DNA of 64,000 nucleotides from VRUE01 sp963816785 (GCA_963816785.1 CAWFLL010000004.1:248001-312000), one strand, 5' to 3'. Positions 27,672-38,144 are shown, counted from the stretch's first letter. Made by a program: numbers and translations. The notes: generated by a model from the letters alone, not told the origin.

Positions 27672-28818
27672 CTAACCCCTGCGCAGAAAGGCCGCGGTTC
27701 GCCGGAGCGGGGCCGCGAGCCTCCAGGATCGAGAGCGCAGCACCGCGTCGCGCCACTCCTCGGCAGCGTCGGCGCGCGCTCGCTGGGCCTGCGCCTCCTC
27801 CCACATGAGCCCGTTTTCGGTTTCAAGGCGGTCGACCCGGATTGCCGCGCGGGCCTCCAGCCGCACGAGCTGGGCGAGCGTCTCGAGCGAGTCCTCGGAA
27901 GCGGGGGCGCTCGCCCCGCCGAGCAGGTCCACCAGCCGCTCCGCGTGGTCGTTCGCAGAGTGGTGCCGCCGGACCAGGTCGAAGCCGACGGCGCCGAGCT
28001 CGGGCCGGTAGGCGGCGAAGTCGGCCCGGAGGCGATCGGCGTCGATGACCGCGTCGGTCGCCGCGCCGCTGAAGCCGTCGGCCTCCAGGGCTGGGTAGCT
28101 CTCGGGGGTGACCCAACCATCGCCCCCCGCCCAGTCCCAGACGTATGCCGCGCGCCCCATCGCCATCCCCTCGAGCACGGAACGCCCGTAGCCGACGACG
28201 ATGTCTGCATCGGCTATCGCCCCCTGGGGCGCGATCGTCGGCGTTCCGGAAGATGATCCGATCTGGGCCAGCTCGAGGCCGAGGTCCCCGCACACCTCCT
28301 CGAGGAGGCGGAAGCGGGCGCGGTTGGGGCGGTTGCTGAGCATGAGGACCCGTCGCGCCCCTCGTCGGCTCGCGCCGCGTGGACGGAACCGTTCGATGTC
28401 GATCGGCTGCCGCATCCGCACCACCGTGGGGCGCGAGGCGAGCGCGGCGGCGTGGCGACCGATGCGATCGTTGAGCACCACGACCGTGCGGAGAAGGGTC
28501 CAGCCGCGCGGGCGGGTGCTCGTAGGCAGCGAGGCCGTGGATCGCGAATACCTGGCGCATCTCGGGTCGGCGACTGGCGAGAAGGTACGCGCTCGTCGCG
28601 TCCTGGGCGAGGACGGCATCGACGTCCTCGAGCCCCGCGGTGTCGCCGACGCTCAGCCGCACCCCTCGCGAGGCCACCAACTCCTTCCCCTCGGGGCTGG
28701 CCTCTGCTGCGTGCAGCGTCACCGTGTGCCCGAGGCGCTCGAGCTGCTCGGCGACTGTCACGGAGTACGTCTCGGTTCCGCCGAGCATGAAACGCGCGAG
28801 AGTGACGAGAACATGCAT
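27672..28818 (-). CDS. Glycosyltransferase family 4-like protein, one frame break
   Basis: The N-terminal frame (28818 to about 28510) is a GT-B N-domain start: VLVTLARFMLGGTETYSVTV, VLAQDATSAYLLASRRP. After a shift near 28505 the second frame gives VVRMRQPIDIERF, VLMLSNRPNRARFRLLEEV and the donor-site helix VVGYGRSVLEGMAMGRAAYV. It ends with a coiled segment and the cell-surface GT tail RSRSWRLAAPLRR. About 380 residues in total. It probably builds a surface glycan; sugar unknown. It ends just inside tRNA-Pro fragment 1. Confidence 0.85.
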
Positions 28819-28880
28819 CGGTCAGGCAAGTTCCTGTGTTGCCAGCAGTATCTTCATGTGTCTAAGTCTTCCCGAACCAA

Positions 28881-30414
28881 ATGAACCCCGAGGATCGCGA
28901 CCGACTGCTGCGCTTTGCGTGGGAGCTCCCTCCGTTTGAGGACCAGGTCGTCGCCCTTTCGGAGATCGCGCAGAGTATCGGTCCGGCTCACCGCAGCTCG
29001 TCATCGTCGCCGAAGAATCTGCCATACACGCTGGGGAGGCTCGCCGACGCGGCCCGCCACGTCTCCTGGGCGCGCGGTGGTGGAGCGACGACGCTCCCGG
29101 GGAAGGTCGTCCTGCAGCGTGCGCCGCATGCTTTGCGGCTCCTCGCCCGGCGGCTGCCGCAGCGTTGCGTCCTGGTCTCCGGCACAAACGGGAAGACCAC
29201 CACGGCCTCGATGATCGCCGCGATTCTGCGCGAGGCCGGCCACACCGTCACCCACAATCGAGCCGGGGCGAACATGCCCTCGGGAGTGGCGACGGCCCTC
29301 CTGGAGCAGCCGGGCGAAATCGGCGTCTTCGAGGTCGACGAGGCCTGGCTGCCGATCGTGGCCGCGGAGCTGTCTCCCGGTGTGATCGTGCTCGGAAATC
29401 TCTTTCGGGATCGGCTCGATGGGTACGGTGAGCTCGACGCGCTGGCGACGGCCTGGGAGGCGATGGTGGCAGGCAGTCTCCAGGCCCAGCTCGTGCTCAA
29501 CTCGGACGACGCCGTGATCGCCAACCTGGTCTCGCACGGCACCGGAAATGGCCGACCTCCAGCATCATTCTTCGGCGTCGAGGATCGCGCCCTGAGCCTG
29601 CCGGAGGCCGAGCACACGGCTGATTCGATCCGCTGTCGGGTCTGCGAGGAGCCGCTCCGGTTCGATGCCCGGATGCTGAGCCACCTGGGCCACTATCGGT
29701 GCGATGCCTGCGGCACCAGCAGGCCGAATCCCGACGTCTGGGCCGACGGCGTCCGCTTCGATGGGATCCTGGGGTCCAGCTTCTCGATTGAAGGGGGGGC
29801 GGATCGGCTCGACCTGAACCTGCGCCCTGCCTGGCCTCTACAACGTCTACAACGCCCTGGCGGCAACCGGCGCGGCTCTCGCTCTCGGTATCGAGCCCGC
29901 TTCGATCTCACGTGCCCTGGCGGCCTTCGCCCCGGTGTTTGGCCGGGGTGAGCGTATTCGGGCGGGCGCCACGGACCTGCTCGTCCTGTTGATGAAGAAC
30001 CCGGCGGGCGCGAACGAGCTGCTGCGAACACTGAGCAGAGACGCCTCTCCAAGCTTGGACCTACTCATCGCGCTGAACGACGGCCAGGCTGACGGCCGTG
30101 ACGTCTCCTGGATCTGGGATGCCGACTTCGAGGCGCTTCAAACCCGGGTCGGCCGCGTGATCTGCAGCGGGAGCCGGGCCGCCGAGTTGGCACTGCGCCT
30201 CAAATATGCGGGATGGCCCGTTTCGCGCATCGCCGTCGACGCCGGGATCGCGAGCGCGCTCGATCGAGCGATCGCTGAAGCATCCGGTCGTTTGATCGTC
30301 CTACCGACCTATTCCGCGTTGCTCGAACTTCACGCCGAGCTCGCGGTTCGAGGCCTCGCCAGCCCCTTCTGGGCCCAGGCGCCCGCGCCGGTCCGCTCCG
30401 GCGACTCGGTATAG
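28881..30414 (+). CDS. murT: MurT-like Mur ligase (lipid II amidation subunit), one frame break
   Basis: First frame (to about 29825): ATP loop VSGTNGKTTTASM at about 99, TGAN-type motif HNRAGANMPSGVATALLEQP, and the MurT zinc ribbon with Cys pairs in RCRVCEE and YRCDACG. Second frame: GLYNVYNALAATGAALALGI and the DUF1727 domain KNPAGANELLRTL, LIALNDGQADGRDVSWIWDA. MurT normally works with the glutaminase GatD to amidate the D-Glu of lipid II; no gatD is found beside it. The first 45 residues before the conserved start are an odd extension. The shift near 29825 is probably an indel error. Confidence 0.9.
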
Positions 30415-30419
30415 CGCCT

Positions 30420-31863
30420 CGCGGTCGTCGGCCTTTCCGTCTGTGAATCGACTCGACGACGTTGCCGCGGCCGAGGATCGAGACGATGTCGCCGGGCCTG
30501 GCACCACGAAGTGCCGTTGCGAACGCCTCCTCTCGATCTGGCATGACCGCGAGGTCGGCGCCGCCGACGCGCCTGGCGCCGGCGATCATGCATTCGAGCG
30601 TGCCCAACGGAGGGTTGCGGCGGAAGCTGCCCGCGGTGAGCACCAACCGGTCACAGAGCATCCCGGCCACGCGGCCGATGGCGCGACGCTGAGCGGGGTC
30701 GGGGGCTCCGAGCACACCCAGCACCGCGTGCAGACGGGCGCTCGGGTCCATTCCCGCCCGCACCGCGCTGAGGAACTGTTCGACTGCTGCCGGCGAGGAA
30801 GCCGTGTCGAGGATCAGGTCGACCGGCTGGCCGCAATCGATGTGCTCGAAGCGGCCTCGGGGCCCGGGATGCGTCGCCAGCACCTCCGTCAGCACCGCGC
30901 GCTCGACGTCGAGCGAATCGGCGAGGGCGACGACGGCCGCGACGTTGCGGGCGTTGTAGTAGCCCGGCAGCCTGGTCTCGATCGTGAGCCTTCCGCTCGG
31001 GGTATCGAGTTCCAGCTCGGCCGTCCTCAGGTCCCAGCGAGCATCCTGGATGCGATACGTCGCCTCAGGGCCGAGACCGACGCGGATCGCCCGACCCCCA
31101 GCCCGCTCGACTTCGTCCGCGAGCTGTCGCCCGAACTCGTCGCTGGTGTCCACGACAGCCAGGCGCACGGCCACGCCGTCCTTGATGAACAGGCTCCGCT
31201 TGACCTCGCCATACCGGCGCATCGTCCCGTGCCGTGACAGATGGTCGTGGCTGAGATTGGTGAAGACCGCGACCTCCGGCATCAGCGCGGGACAACCCTC
31301 GAGCTGGAAGCTGGAGACCTCGCAGACGATCAGGTCGGGATCGGGCCCGTCACTGCCGTGAGCGGCGGGGCTATGTCGGCGTTTCCCGCCAGCCTCGCAT
31401 CGAGACCCGACCTTGCCAGGACAGCGGCAGCAAGAGTCGAGGTCGTCGTCTTCCCGTTGGTCCCGGTTACGGCAATCATCGGGGCTCTGGCGAGCCGCCA
31501 GCCGAGCTCGACCTCGTCGAGAACCTCGATGCCCCGTTGCCTCGCTTGCTGGAGCAACGGGGCATCGGCGGGCACGCCCGGGCTCTTGACGAGGGTGCGT
31601 GGCGGGGGAGGCAGATCGAGCAATTCATCCTGCGCTCCGAGATGGGTGCGAACGCCCGCCGCCTCGAGGGCGCGGCGCACCCGCTTCGGGACTCCGACGG
31701 GGTGGTGATCGGATGCGAGAACCCGCGCGCTCCCTTCGACGCGACAAAGCGCATCGACGGCAGATCGACCCGCCTCGCCCAGGCCGGCAACGACATACGG
31801 GCCTTCGGGGACCCGCGAACGCCCGCGCCGCCGTAGTCCCAGCGGACTCTCCTCCGCCTGCAT
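30420..31863 (-). CDS. Mur ligase family protein (MurD-type N-terminus), frame breaks
   Basis: The first frame (to about 31345) has a MurD-like Rossmann domain (YVVAGLGEAGRSAVDALCRV, TLVKSPGVPADAPLL) and the ATP loop VTGTNGKTTTSTLAA. The second frame gives VCEVSSFQLEGC, FTNLSHDHLSRHGTMRRYGE (as in MurD/MurE) and PRGRFEHIDCGQP and SILGRGNVVESIH. The usual Lys/Asp substrate motifs of MurE (DNPR, DYAHTP) are altered (LDTASSPAAVEQFL), so it may not be a standard peptidoglycan ligase. The true stop is unclear because the frame runs into the convergent murT end; about 30420 is my estimate. Confidence 0.8.
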
Positions 31864-31968
31864 TGACCGACCACCATACGGCACCGCTTGCCGTCCCTAG
31901 CCGAAATCACGGCCCGCTGCAGCGCGGCCTGCCCCTGAGCCGCCGGATCATCACCGCCTCGGTGACGA

Positions 31969-32308
31969 TCACGCCGCGGCCGGCACCGCGGCCAGCGCGA
32001 AAGGACTGCCCTCGGAGTCGCGGCACACGGCCCAGCGCTCACCCGGGTGGACAATCGAGCCGCCCAGCTCCTGGACGCGCTCGAGGGCGGTCGGCATATC
32101 CTCGACCGTGAAGTAGGGAAGCGAGCCCGTGTCGCCGGGCCCTGTGCCGCGCTGGTGCACGCCAAGCCGCAGGCCGTGCTCCTCAGCCTCCCAGCCATCC
32201 CCGGCACCCGTGCCGCGCGGCTCCAGCTCGACCCCGAGCAGCCCGCGTCCAGAAGCCTAGGGCGCGCTCCAGGTCGTCGGCGGGGAACTCGATCAAGGGT
32301 GCCGGCAT
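31969..32308 (-). pseudogene. VOC-family protein copy, frameshifted
   Basis: Nearly the same sequence as the intact VOC gene at 38404-38745, including PGDTGSLPYFTVEDM and GGSIVHPGERWAVCRDSEGS. One extra base plus two changes near 32255 break the frame, so the N-terminal MPAPLIEFPADDLERAL is separated from the rest. It lies directly left of tRNA-Pro fragment 2. Either a decayed copy or an assembly error. Confidence 0.8.
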
Positions 32309-32326
32309 GCGACGGACTTATAAAGA

Positions 32327-32353
32327 TCGGGGAGGCCGGATTTCAACCGGCGA
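32327..32353 (-). repeat. tRNA-Pro 3' fragment 2a (acceptor and T arm only)
   Basis: Carries the acceptor 3' strand and most of the T arm (27 bases), then departs at ACCGGCGA. The missing part of the same tRNA half appears on the far side of the Fic gene at 33484-33510, which begins with the same ACCGGCGA. Confidence 0.8.
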
Positions 32354-32385
32354 AATCGGACCAAGATTGTAGCTTAATTTTCATC

Positions 32386-32411
32386 TAGACGATTATGCGG
32401 TTAATCGTCTA
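32386..32411. promoter_or_regulatory. Perfect palindrome upstream of fic (operator candidate)
   Basis: TAGACGATTA at 32386-32395 and its exact complement at 32402-32411 are separated by six bases. It ends 11 bases before the fic start codon, in an AT-rich stretch. A protein bound here would block translation initiation region and promoter. The C-terminal winged helix of the Fic protein itself is a possible ligand. Confidence 0.6.
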
Positions 32412-32422
32412 TTCTTCTGGCC

Positions 32423-33558
32423 ATGATCTACGCAACGCCACCGATAACCCCGGCCCTGCAAGAGCAGCTCGATGCGCTGGCTAAGCTGCGTGCGGCATTG
32501 GGCAGTGAGGTCAAGACGCGCGATCGATGGATGGGCAGCCTTCGGCGCGAGGTCCGAGCCAGCTCGATCGAGAGTTCGACTTCGATTGAGGGCTTCAGCG
32601 TCTCACCGGAGGAAGCGCTCGCGTTGGCCAACAACAGGGATGTCGCCGACCGCGACCAAGATAGTCGTCAGGCGGTCGCCTGCTACGCCCGGGCCATGGA
32701 CCACGTGGGAACGATGGGCGTCGACCCTTCCTTTCAGTGGGTCGACAGAGTGATCCTCGACCTGCATTTCGACGCCTGCTATTTCCAGCGCGACAGGGAT
32801 CCCGGCCTTTGGCGCACCGGACCGGACGGAGTCACCACTCCTGACGGCTCGCTCGAGTACGAAGGTCCGGACAGCGAGCGGGTGGTCGCGTTGATGGACG
32901 AGGTGGTCGAATGGTTGGCGACCGGGGACCTCGAGGTCGATGTCGTCGTCCGGGCGGCGATGGCCCACCTTCACGTCGTCTCGGTTCACCCATTCCGCGA
33001 CGGCAATGGCCGTGTCTCGCGAATCGTCCAGTCGCTTGTCCTCGCCCGCGAGGGACTCGCAGCGCCGGAGTTTTTCTCGATCGAGGAGTACCTCGGCAGT
33101 CACACCCAGGAGTACTACGCCGCATTGCGCGAGGCACAGGGGGGAGCTATCAACCAGACCGCGACGCGAGCGGATGGGTCTCCTTCTGTGTCGCTGCCCA
33201 CCTCGTCCAGGCCCGACAGCGCCTGGCGCAAATCAAGGAGGCCGCCACGCGTTGGGCCTCATTGGAAGAGCTGGTCGAAGCTCGCAACTGGCCGGCCCGA
33301 CTGGTGATCGCACTTGAGCAGAGCCTCGTCGGTGGAACCGACCGGGGCCAGTACGGGGAAGAGGCGGACGTGTCGCCGGCTACCGCGAGTGCCGACTTCA
33401 GGCGTCTACTCGATGCCGGGCTCGTAGAGCAACGCGGACGCGGCAGAAACATCAGTTATCTCGCAAGCGAGCGCCTGCGCGACACCGGCGACCGCTCGGC
33501 CCCCAGCCGGCAGACGCTCCCCGTCCCTGCGTCCCTCGGCCTCCCCGGCATCAGTTGA
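32423..33558 (+). CDS. Fic-domain AMP transferase with N-terminal inhibitory motif and winged helix, one frame break
   Basis: The Fic active site is complete: HVVSVHPFRDGNGRVSRIVQ (HPFxxGNGRxxR) at about residue 194. An N-terminal motif SSTSIEGF fits the (S/T)xxxE(G/N) inhibitory helix of class II Fic proteins at about residues 50-58. After a shift at the run of six Gs near 33138 the second frame gives AAHLVQARQRLAQIKEAATR and a winged helix (VSPATASADFRRLLDAGLVE). Fic enzymes usually transfer AMP to a target protein. The last 25 codons are read through tRNA-Pro fragment 2b and its flank, so the natural C-terminus was replaced when the segment inserted. Confidence 0.92.
33484..33510 (-). repeat. 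tRNA-Pro 3' fragment 2b (anticodon side)
   Basis: The 27 bases match fragments 3-5 exactly over ACCGGCGA to the anticodon-loop end. They lie inside the fic 3' end. To the right are CGTCCC-type repeats (33521-33527, 33529-33535), as next to fragments 3-5. Together with 32327-32353 this makes one interrupted fragment. Confidence 0.85.
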
Positions 33559-33562
33559 CGCC

Positions 33563-33590
33563 GATGACCTGAATCAATTCAATCGTCATC
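33563..33590. promoter_or_regulatory. Nested palindrome upstream of the nitric-oxide reductase
   Basis: GATGAC (33563-33568) and GTCATC (33585-33590) flank the perfect inner palindrome TGAATCAATTCA (33570-33581). It lies 80 bases before the NOR start. The AT-rich inner part resembles sites of NO- or redox-sensing regulators only in general form; no regulator can be named. Confidence 0.5.
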
Positions 33591-33669
33591 GCATGACCGA
33601 GGACGTCGGGTCTAGCGACACTCTGCAGCGCTTTGACGGACCGAGCGGCGGTGGTAGCGTCGTCATCGC

Positions 33670-36011
33670 ATGGTCGCCGGAGGGGAGTCGCGACGTGAGC
33701 TCTTGATCTCCAAGGGCTGGGTTCAGGCTGCCGCCCTGGTCTTCCTCGTCGGTTTTTTCATCCTCGGGCTGCTGGCCTACCGGACCTACCAGGCCAAGCC
33801 GCCGATACCCGTCAAGGTCGTGGACCCCGCCGGCCAGGTGCTCTACACCGGCGAGGACATATCGGACGGCCAGCAGGTCTTCCTCCACAACGGATTGATG
33901 GAGTACGGCTCGGCCTTCGGGCACGGCGCCTATCTCGGGCCGGACTTCACCGCCGACTATCTCCACCGCAGCGCCCTGCTAGTGCGCGCCGCCTATGGGG
34001 GGAGGGCTCCGACACCGCCGCCCGCAGGACGGTCGAGGACTTCCGCGGGGCTGGCTACGACTCGGAGACCAAGACGGTCACGGTCTCGACCGCGCAGGCC
34101 GACGCGTTCCGCTCGCTCGAGGACCATTACGGGGAGTTCTTCTCCGAGCCGACCAGCCGTAACGGGCTCAGACCCGACGCGATCACGGATCCCCAGCAGT
34201 TGCATGACCTAACGTCGTTCTTCGCCTGGACCGCGTGGGCCGGGTCCAGCGAGCGGCCAGGCCACAACTACACCTACACCAACAACTGGCCCTCCGAGCC
34301 GCTGGTCGACAACAGGCCGACCGCCAACGTCATCGTTTGGTCGGTCGCATCGCTGATCGCCCTGCTGGGCGGGATCGGCCTCCTGTTCGCAGCCTTCGGG
34401 CGCTGGGGGCGGCGTCTCGGCTGGCACGGCCGCGAGCAGGCGACCCTCTCGTTCCGCAACCCCGGGGACGTCGCCCTGACACCGGCACAGCGGGCGACGG
34501 CCTGGTTCTTCTTCGTGATGGCGGCGCTATTCCTGGTGCAGACGTTGGTCGGCGCCGCCTCACAGCACTACCGGGCCGATATCGCCGACTTCTTCGGCTT
34601 CGACCTCGCCCAGATCCTTCCCTACAACCTGGCGCGAACCTGGCACGTCCAGCTCGCGCTCTTCTGGGTCGCAACATCATTCGTGGCGGCCGGGATCTTC
34701 CTGGCGCCGATGATCGCCCGTCGCGAGCCCAAGCACCAGGGCAAGCTCACCTTCGCCCTCCTCGGGGCGCTCACGATCGTCGTCGTCGGCACGCTCGTCG
34801 GCTCGTACCTGGGTATCCATGGCGTCCTCAAGGACGCAGCCTCGAACTGGTTCGGCCTGCAGGGCTTCGAGTACCTCGACCTCGCCCGGCTCTGGCAGGT
34901 GCTGCTCTCGATCGGCCTCTTCTTCTGGGTGTTCATGCTCTGGCGGGTGCTGCGCAAGCGGCTCGCCGGCGAGCACCGCGGCAACATGCCATGGCTGTTC
35001 TTCCTCGCCGCGTGCGCGATCCCGGCCTTCTATTCCGTCGGCCTGATCGCGCGGACGGGCGACAACTTCACGGTCACCGAGTTCTGGCGCTTCTGGGTCG
35101 TTCACCTTTGGGTGGAGGACTTCCTCGAGCTGTTCACGACGGTGATGGTCGCCTACATGTTCGTCCTGCTCGGTGTCATCCGCGAGAGGGTCGCGCTCGC
35201 CGTCGTCTTCCTGGACATCATCCTCTACTCGGTCGGCGGCGTCGTCGGAACGATGCACCACCTCTACTTCTCAGGTGAGCCCGCCGAGCACATGGCTTTG
35301 GGCGCGTTCTTCTCCGCAGCCGAGGTCATCCCGCTCACCTTCCTCACGGTCGAGGCCTGGTCGTTCCTACAACTCGGCTCAGCCCAGGAGTCACGCTCGA
35401 GGACGCCGTTCCCCCACCGCTGGGCAGTCATGTTCCTGGTCGCCGTCGGGTTCTGGAACTTCGTCGGCGCCGGGATCTTCGGGTTCCTGATCAACCTCCC
35501 GATCGTCAGCTACTACGAGATAGGCACGGCGCTCACCGCCAACCACGGCCACGCGGCGATGATGGGCGTCTACGGAATGCTCGCCCTCGGCTTGGCGATG
35601 TTCTGCCTGCGCTACCTCATCCCGGCGGAGCGATGGCCCGAGCGCTGGGCGAAGGTCTGCTTCTGGTCCACGAACGTCGGCCTCGCGTGGATGTGCTTCG
35701 CGACCCTGCTCCCGCTCGGCTTCCTCCAGCTCTACAAGTCGGTCGCCTCCGGCTACTTCGCGGCCCGCCAGCTCGAGTTCCTGACCAACGACACGAACAC
35801 GCTGATCGAGTGGCTGCGCCTGCCGGGCGACATCGTCTTCATCGTGGGCGGTGCGATCCCGGCCCTCTACATCGCCTATATCGGGATCCGCCATACCGTC
35901 AAACGGGTGACGCTGCGCGAGCCTGAGGACATCCTCTTCACAGAGCTCACGACCCCCGAGGGAGTTCCCGCTCCCACCGACGCCGAGGCGAGTGCGGCGG
36001 AGACGCGATGA
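33670..36011 (+). CDS. norZ: Quinol-dependent nitric-oxide reductase (qNOR), one frame break
   Basis: About 780 residues in two frames. The N-terminal frame has one membrane helix and the fused cytochrome-c-like domain region without heme motif (GEDISDGQQVFLHNGLMEYG), as in qNOR. After a shift at a run of Gs near 34005 the NorB part follows with some 12 helices and heme-ligand histidines in RTWHVQLALFW, GTMHHLYFSG and LTANHGHAAMMGVYG. It reduces NO to N2O using quinol, giving NO defence or partial denitrification. The stop overlaps the next start (ATGA). Confidence 0.92.
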
Positions 36012-36604
36012 GCCCCGAGGTCCTACTCGCCTCCGCCTACGCTGGGGCCCTCGTCCTTTCGGCTTTCGTGCTCGAGTGGCTGTCGGCACTCACCCACCGA
36101 CGTTCGCTGAGGTACCGCACGGCCGGCTTCGAGTACCGATCCGAGCACGACCTCTGGGTCTGCCCGGAGGGCGAGTCGCTGTGGCCGGCCGAGTTCGACC
36201 GCGAGAGACGGCTGGTCCGCTACCGGGCCAAGGCACAGGTCTGCAATGCCTGCGCACGAAAGTCCGACTGCACCGACTCCAACCAAGGTCGAGAGGTCGT
36301 CCGCCCCCTGGACCCCTGGCCGCACTCCGAGGCGGGCCGCTTCCACCGCGCTCTGGCGCTGCTGATCATCTCCCTCGCGGCGCTGATCCTGGTGGTCGAG
36401 GCCACCCGTCATCACGCGCCCGGCGAGCTCGCGCTGCTCGGCGGCCTGCTCCTACTGGCCGGCCTCTCCGCGCGCTGGCTGGTGCGCGACCTGCGCCGCC
36501 ACCCGGCGAACTTCCCCGCGCCGACCCCTTCGCAGGGGCTCGGTTTCGCCACCACTGCTGCAAACGGCACCCGCGAGCCCTCCCGCTGGGCATCGCAGCG
36601 GTAG
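36008..36604 (+). CDS. Membrane protein with central cysteine cluster, coupled to qNOR
   Basis: 198 residues: one N-terminal helix (about 5-25), a cytoplasmic region with VCNACARKSDCTDSNQGREV (three Cys in a possible metal site) and two more helices at about 112-130 and 137-155. The Cys/Asp cluster resembles zinc-binding parts of some transposases but no transposase domain is present. The four-base overlap with norZ implies co-translation, so a role in NOR assembly or quinol delivery is possible. Family not recognised. Confidence 0.75.
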   Translation: MSPEVLLASAYAGALVLSAFVLEWLSALTHRRSLRYRTAGFEYRSEHDLWVCPEGESLWPAEFDRERRLVRYRAKAQVCNACARKSDCTDSNQGREVVRPLDPWPHSEAGRFHRALALLIISLAALILVVEATRHHAPGELALLGGLLLLAGLSARWLVRDLRRHPANFPAPTPSQGLGFATTAANGTREPSRWASQR

Positions 36605-36667
36605 GGACTATCCCGGCGTCATGCCGCGGCCAGCGCGAACGTTGGCTGTGGAGATAGCCTGGGCGAC

Positions 36668-37333
36668 ATGATCGCGATCTCCCCCGGGGATCCCGCCTAC
36701 GCTGGACAGGCGCGCTATACAACCGGTTTCCTACGGGTCTACGACACGGTTGTTCTGCGATTCAACGGGCATCTCGTGTGGCGATGCCCTCCACGACGTC
36801 TCGTTCGGCTCTACGACGAGCACGTCTCTGCCCGACATCTGGACATCGGTGTCGGGACTGGCTACCTCCTTGACAAATGCCGCTATCCGACGCAGTCACC
36901 AGACATCACGCTCATGGATCTCAACCCCGCCCCTCTCAAAGTGGCGGCCAAACGCCTTCGCCGTTACGAGCCCAAGACGCATCAAGCGAACGCGCTTGAG
37001 CCGTTCGGGCTACCGGCGGGCACATTCGAATCCGTCGGCCTGAACTGGCTGCTGCACTGCCTGCCAGGTGACATGGCAACAAAGAGTGTCGTCTTCGACC
37101 ACTGTAAGACGGTGCTTGCGCCCGGCGGCGTCGTCTTCGGCAGTACCGTTCTGAGCGGCGGCGTGTCGCACACCAGGTTGTCGCGATGGATGATGGACCG
37201 GCTCAATCGCGACGGCACCTTCAGCAACCGTGACGACGACATCGACAGCCTCACGACTCAACTCGACCAGCGGTTCGACAGCGCCCAGATCGAGGTGGTC
37301 GGTGCGGTAGGCATCTTCTCTGCTCGCACCTAA
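36668..37333 (+). CDS. Class I SAM-dependent methyltransferase
   Basis: 221 residues with SAM motif I HLDIGVGTGYLLDKC, motif II ITLMDLNPAPLKVAAKRL and the post-motif GLNWLLHCLPGDMA. Related proteins methylate small molecules. The ATG at 36668 is the first good start after a 60-base gap. Substrate unknown; it may be co-transcribed with the NOR pair. Confidence 0.85.
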   Translation: MIAISPGDPAYAGQARYTTGFLRVYDTVVLRFNGHLVWRCPPRRLVRLYDEHVSARHLDIGVGTGYLLDKCRYPTQSPDITLMDLNPAPLKVAAKRLRRYEPKTHQANALEPFGLPAGTFESVGLNWLLHCLPGDMATKSVVFDHCKTVLAPGGVVFGSTVLSGGVSHTRLSRWMMDRLNRDGTFSNRDDDIDSLTTQLDQRFDSAQIEVVGAVGIFSART

Positions 37334-37394
37334 CACCTAACGGCCACCTGGGGGCGCTGCCGTGACGGGCAGCCTCATAGAGGCGACGTCCACC

Positions 37395-38144
37395 TCAGTC
37401 GTCGGCGATGAGCTCCGGCGGAATCGAGGTTGGTGTCGGATCCTCGATCCGCACCTCGACCGCGCGAAGTTGGTGGCCGGGATAGGCGTCGAGCCGAACC
37501 GGGTCGCACACCGCCGTCGTCGAGAAGCGCCGGGGGAGCGATGTGGGGCACGGCCGGTTGCGCTTCAGGTGCTTCCGCGCCTCGGCCGGATGCCGCTGGA
37601 AGAGGACCGGGAAGACGTCGCCGTGCACCAGCCCCGCATTTGCCCGAAACAGCTCACCCCCGGGGTTGCGCTCGAACGCGTCCGTTGTCTCCGCGATGCA
37701 CAGCAGGAAGCCCGCATTCGAACCTGCCTTGAGAAGGCAGCAGACCTTCGCCACGTCGAAGAGCTGATGTCCGACGTCCCAGACCTTGAGCTCGGCCACG
37801 AGCTTCAGCTCAGCGTCACCGACGACTGCGAGGTCGACCTGGGTCGTAGGCCGGTTCCAATCGACGATTGGCGCCTGATGGCCAAGTCGCACCGCGCCAC
37901 CGGCCTCCGAGTCAGCAAGAACCGCGGTCAGCGTGTCGCGAAGTGCCGGCCCGAATTCCTTCACCTCGTGCGGTCCGGGGGCTTTTCGGCCCGGGTCGCG
38001 GACCAGGCCGGCCTCGAGGGTCGCGGCTGCGGCTCCGATTAACTCCGCGGCTGTGCGCTCGTCGTTTCCCGGGCCCAAGAACGGAACCGTACCTTGCGGG
38101 ATATGCGGGGAGCCGGAGAGCGCACCGACCCGACCCTCGGCCAC
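37395..38144 (-). CDS. Hypothetical protein, possible PD-(D/E)xK nuclease fold
   Basis: 249 residues without a firm family. The core TTQVDLAVVGDAELKLVAEL followed by KVWDVGHQLFDVAKVCCLL has the spacing of an Asp...Glu-x-Lys nuclease site (D in QVDL, E-L-K). The rest is soluble. Such folds occur in restriction and defence proteins, but evidence is weak. Alone on its strand between the methyltransferase and the VOC gene. Confidence 0.55.
   Translation of the reverse strand: MAEGRVGALSGSPHIPQGTVPFLGPGNDERTAAELIGAAAATLEAGLVRDPGRKAPGPHEVKEFGPALRDTLTAVLADSEAGGAVRLGHQAPIVDWNRPTTQVDLAVVGDAELKLVAELKVWDVGHQLFDVAKVCCLLKAGSNAGFLLCIAETTDAFERNPGGELFRANAGLVHGDVFPVLFQRHPAEARKHLKRNRPCPTSLPRRFSTTAVCDPVRLDAYPGHQLRAVEVRIEDPTPTSIPPELIADD

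Noticed and set aside
36008..36604. Transposase reading of the CNACARKSDC protein
   Set aside because: The cysteine cluster recalls IS1182-type transposases, but there are three membrane helices, no DDE residues and no inverted repeats.
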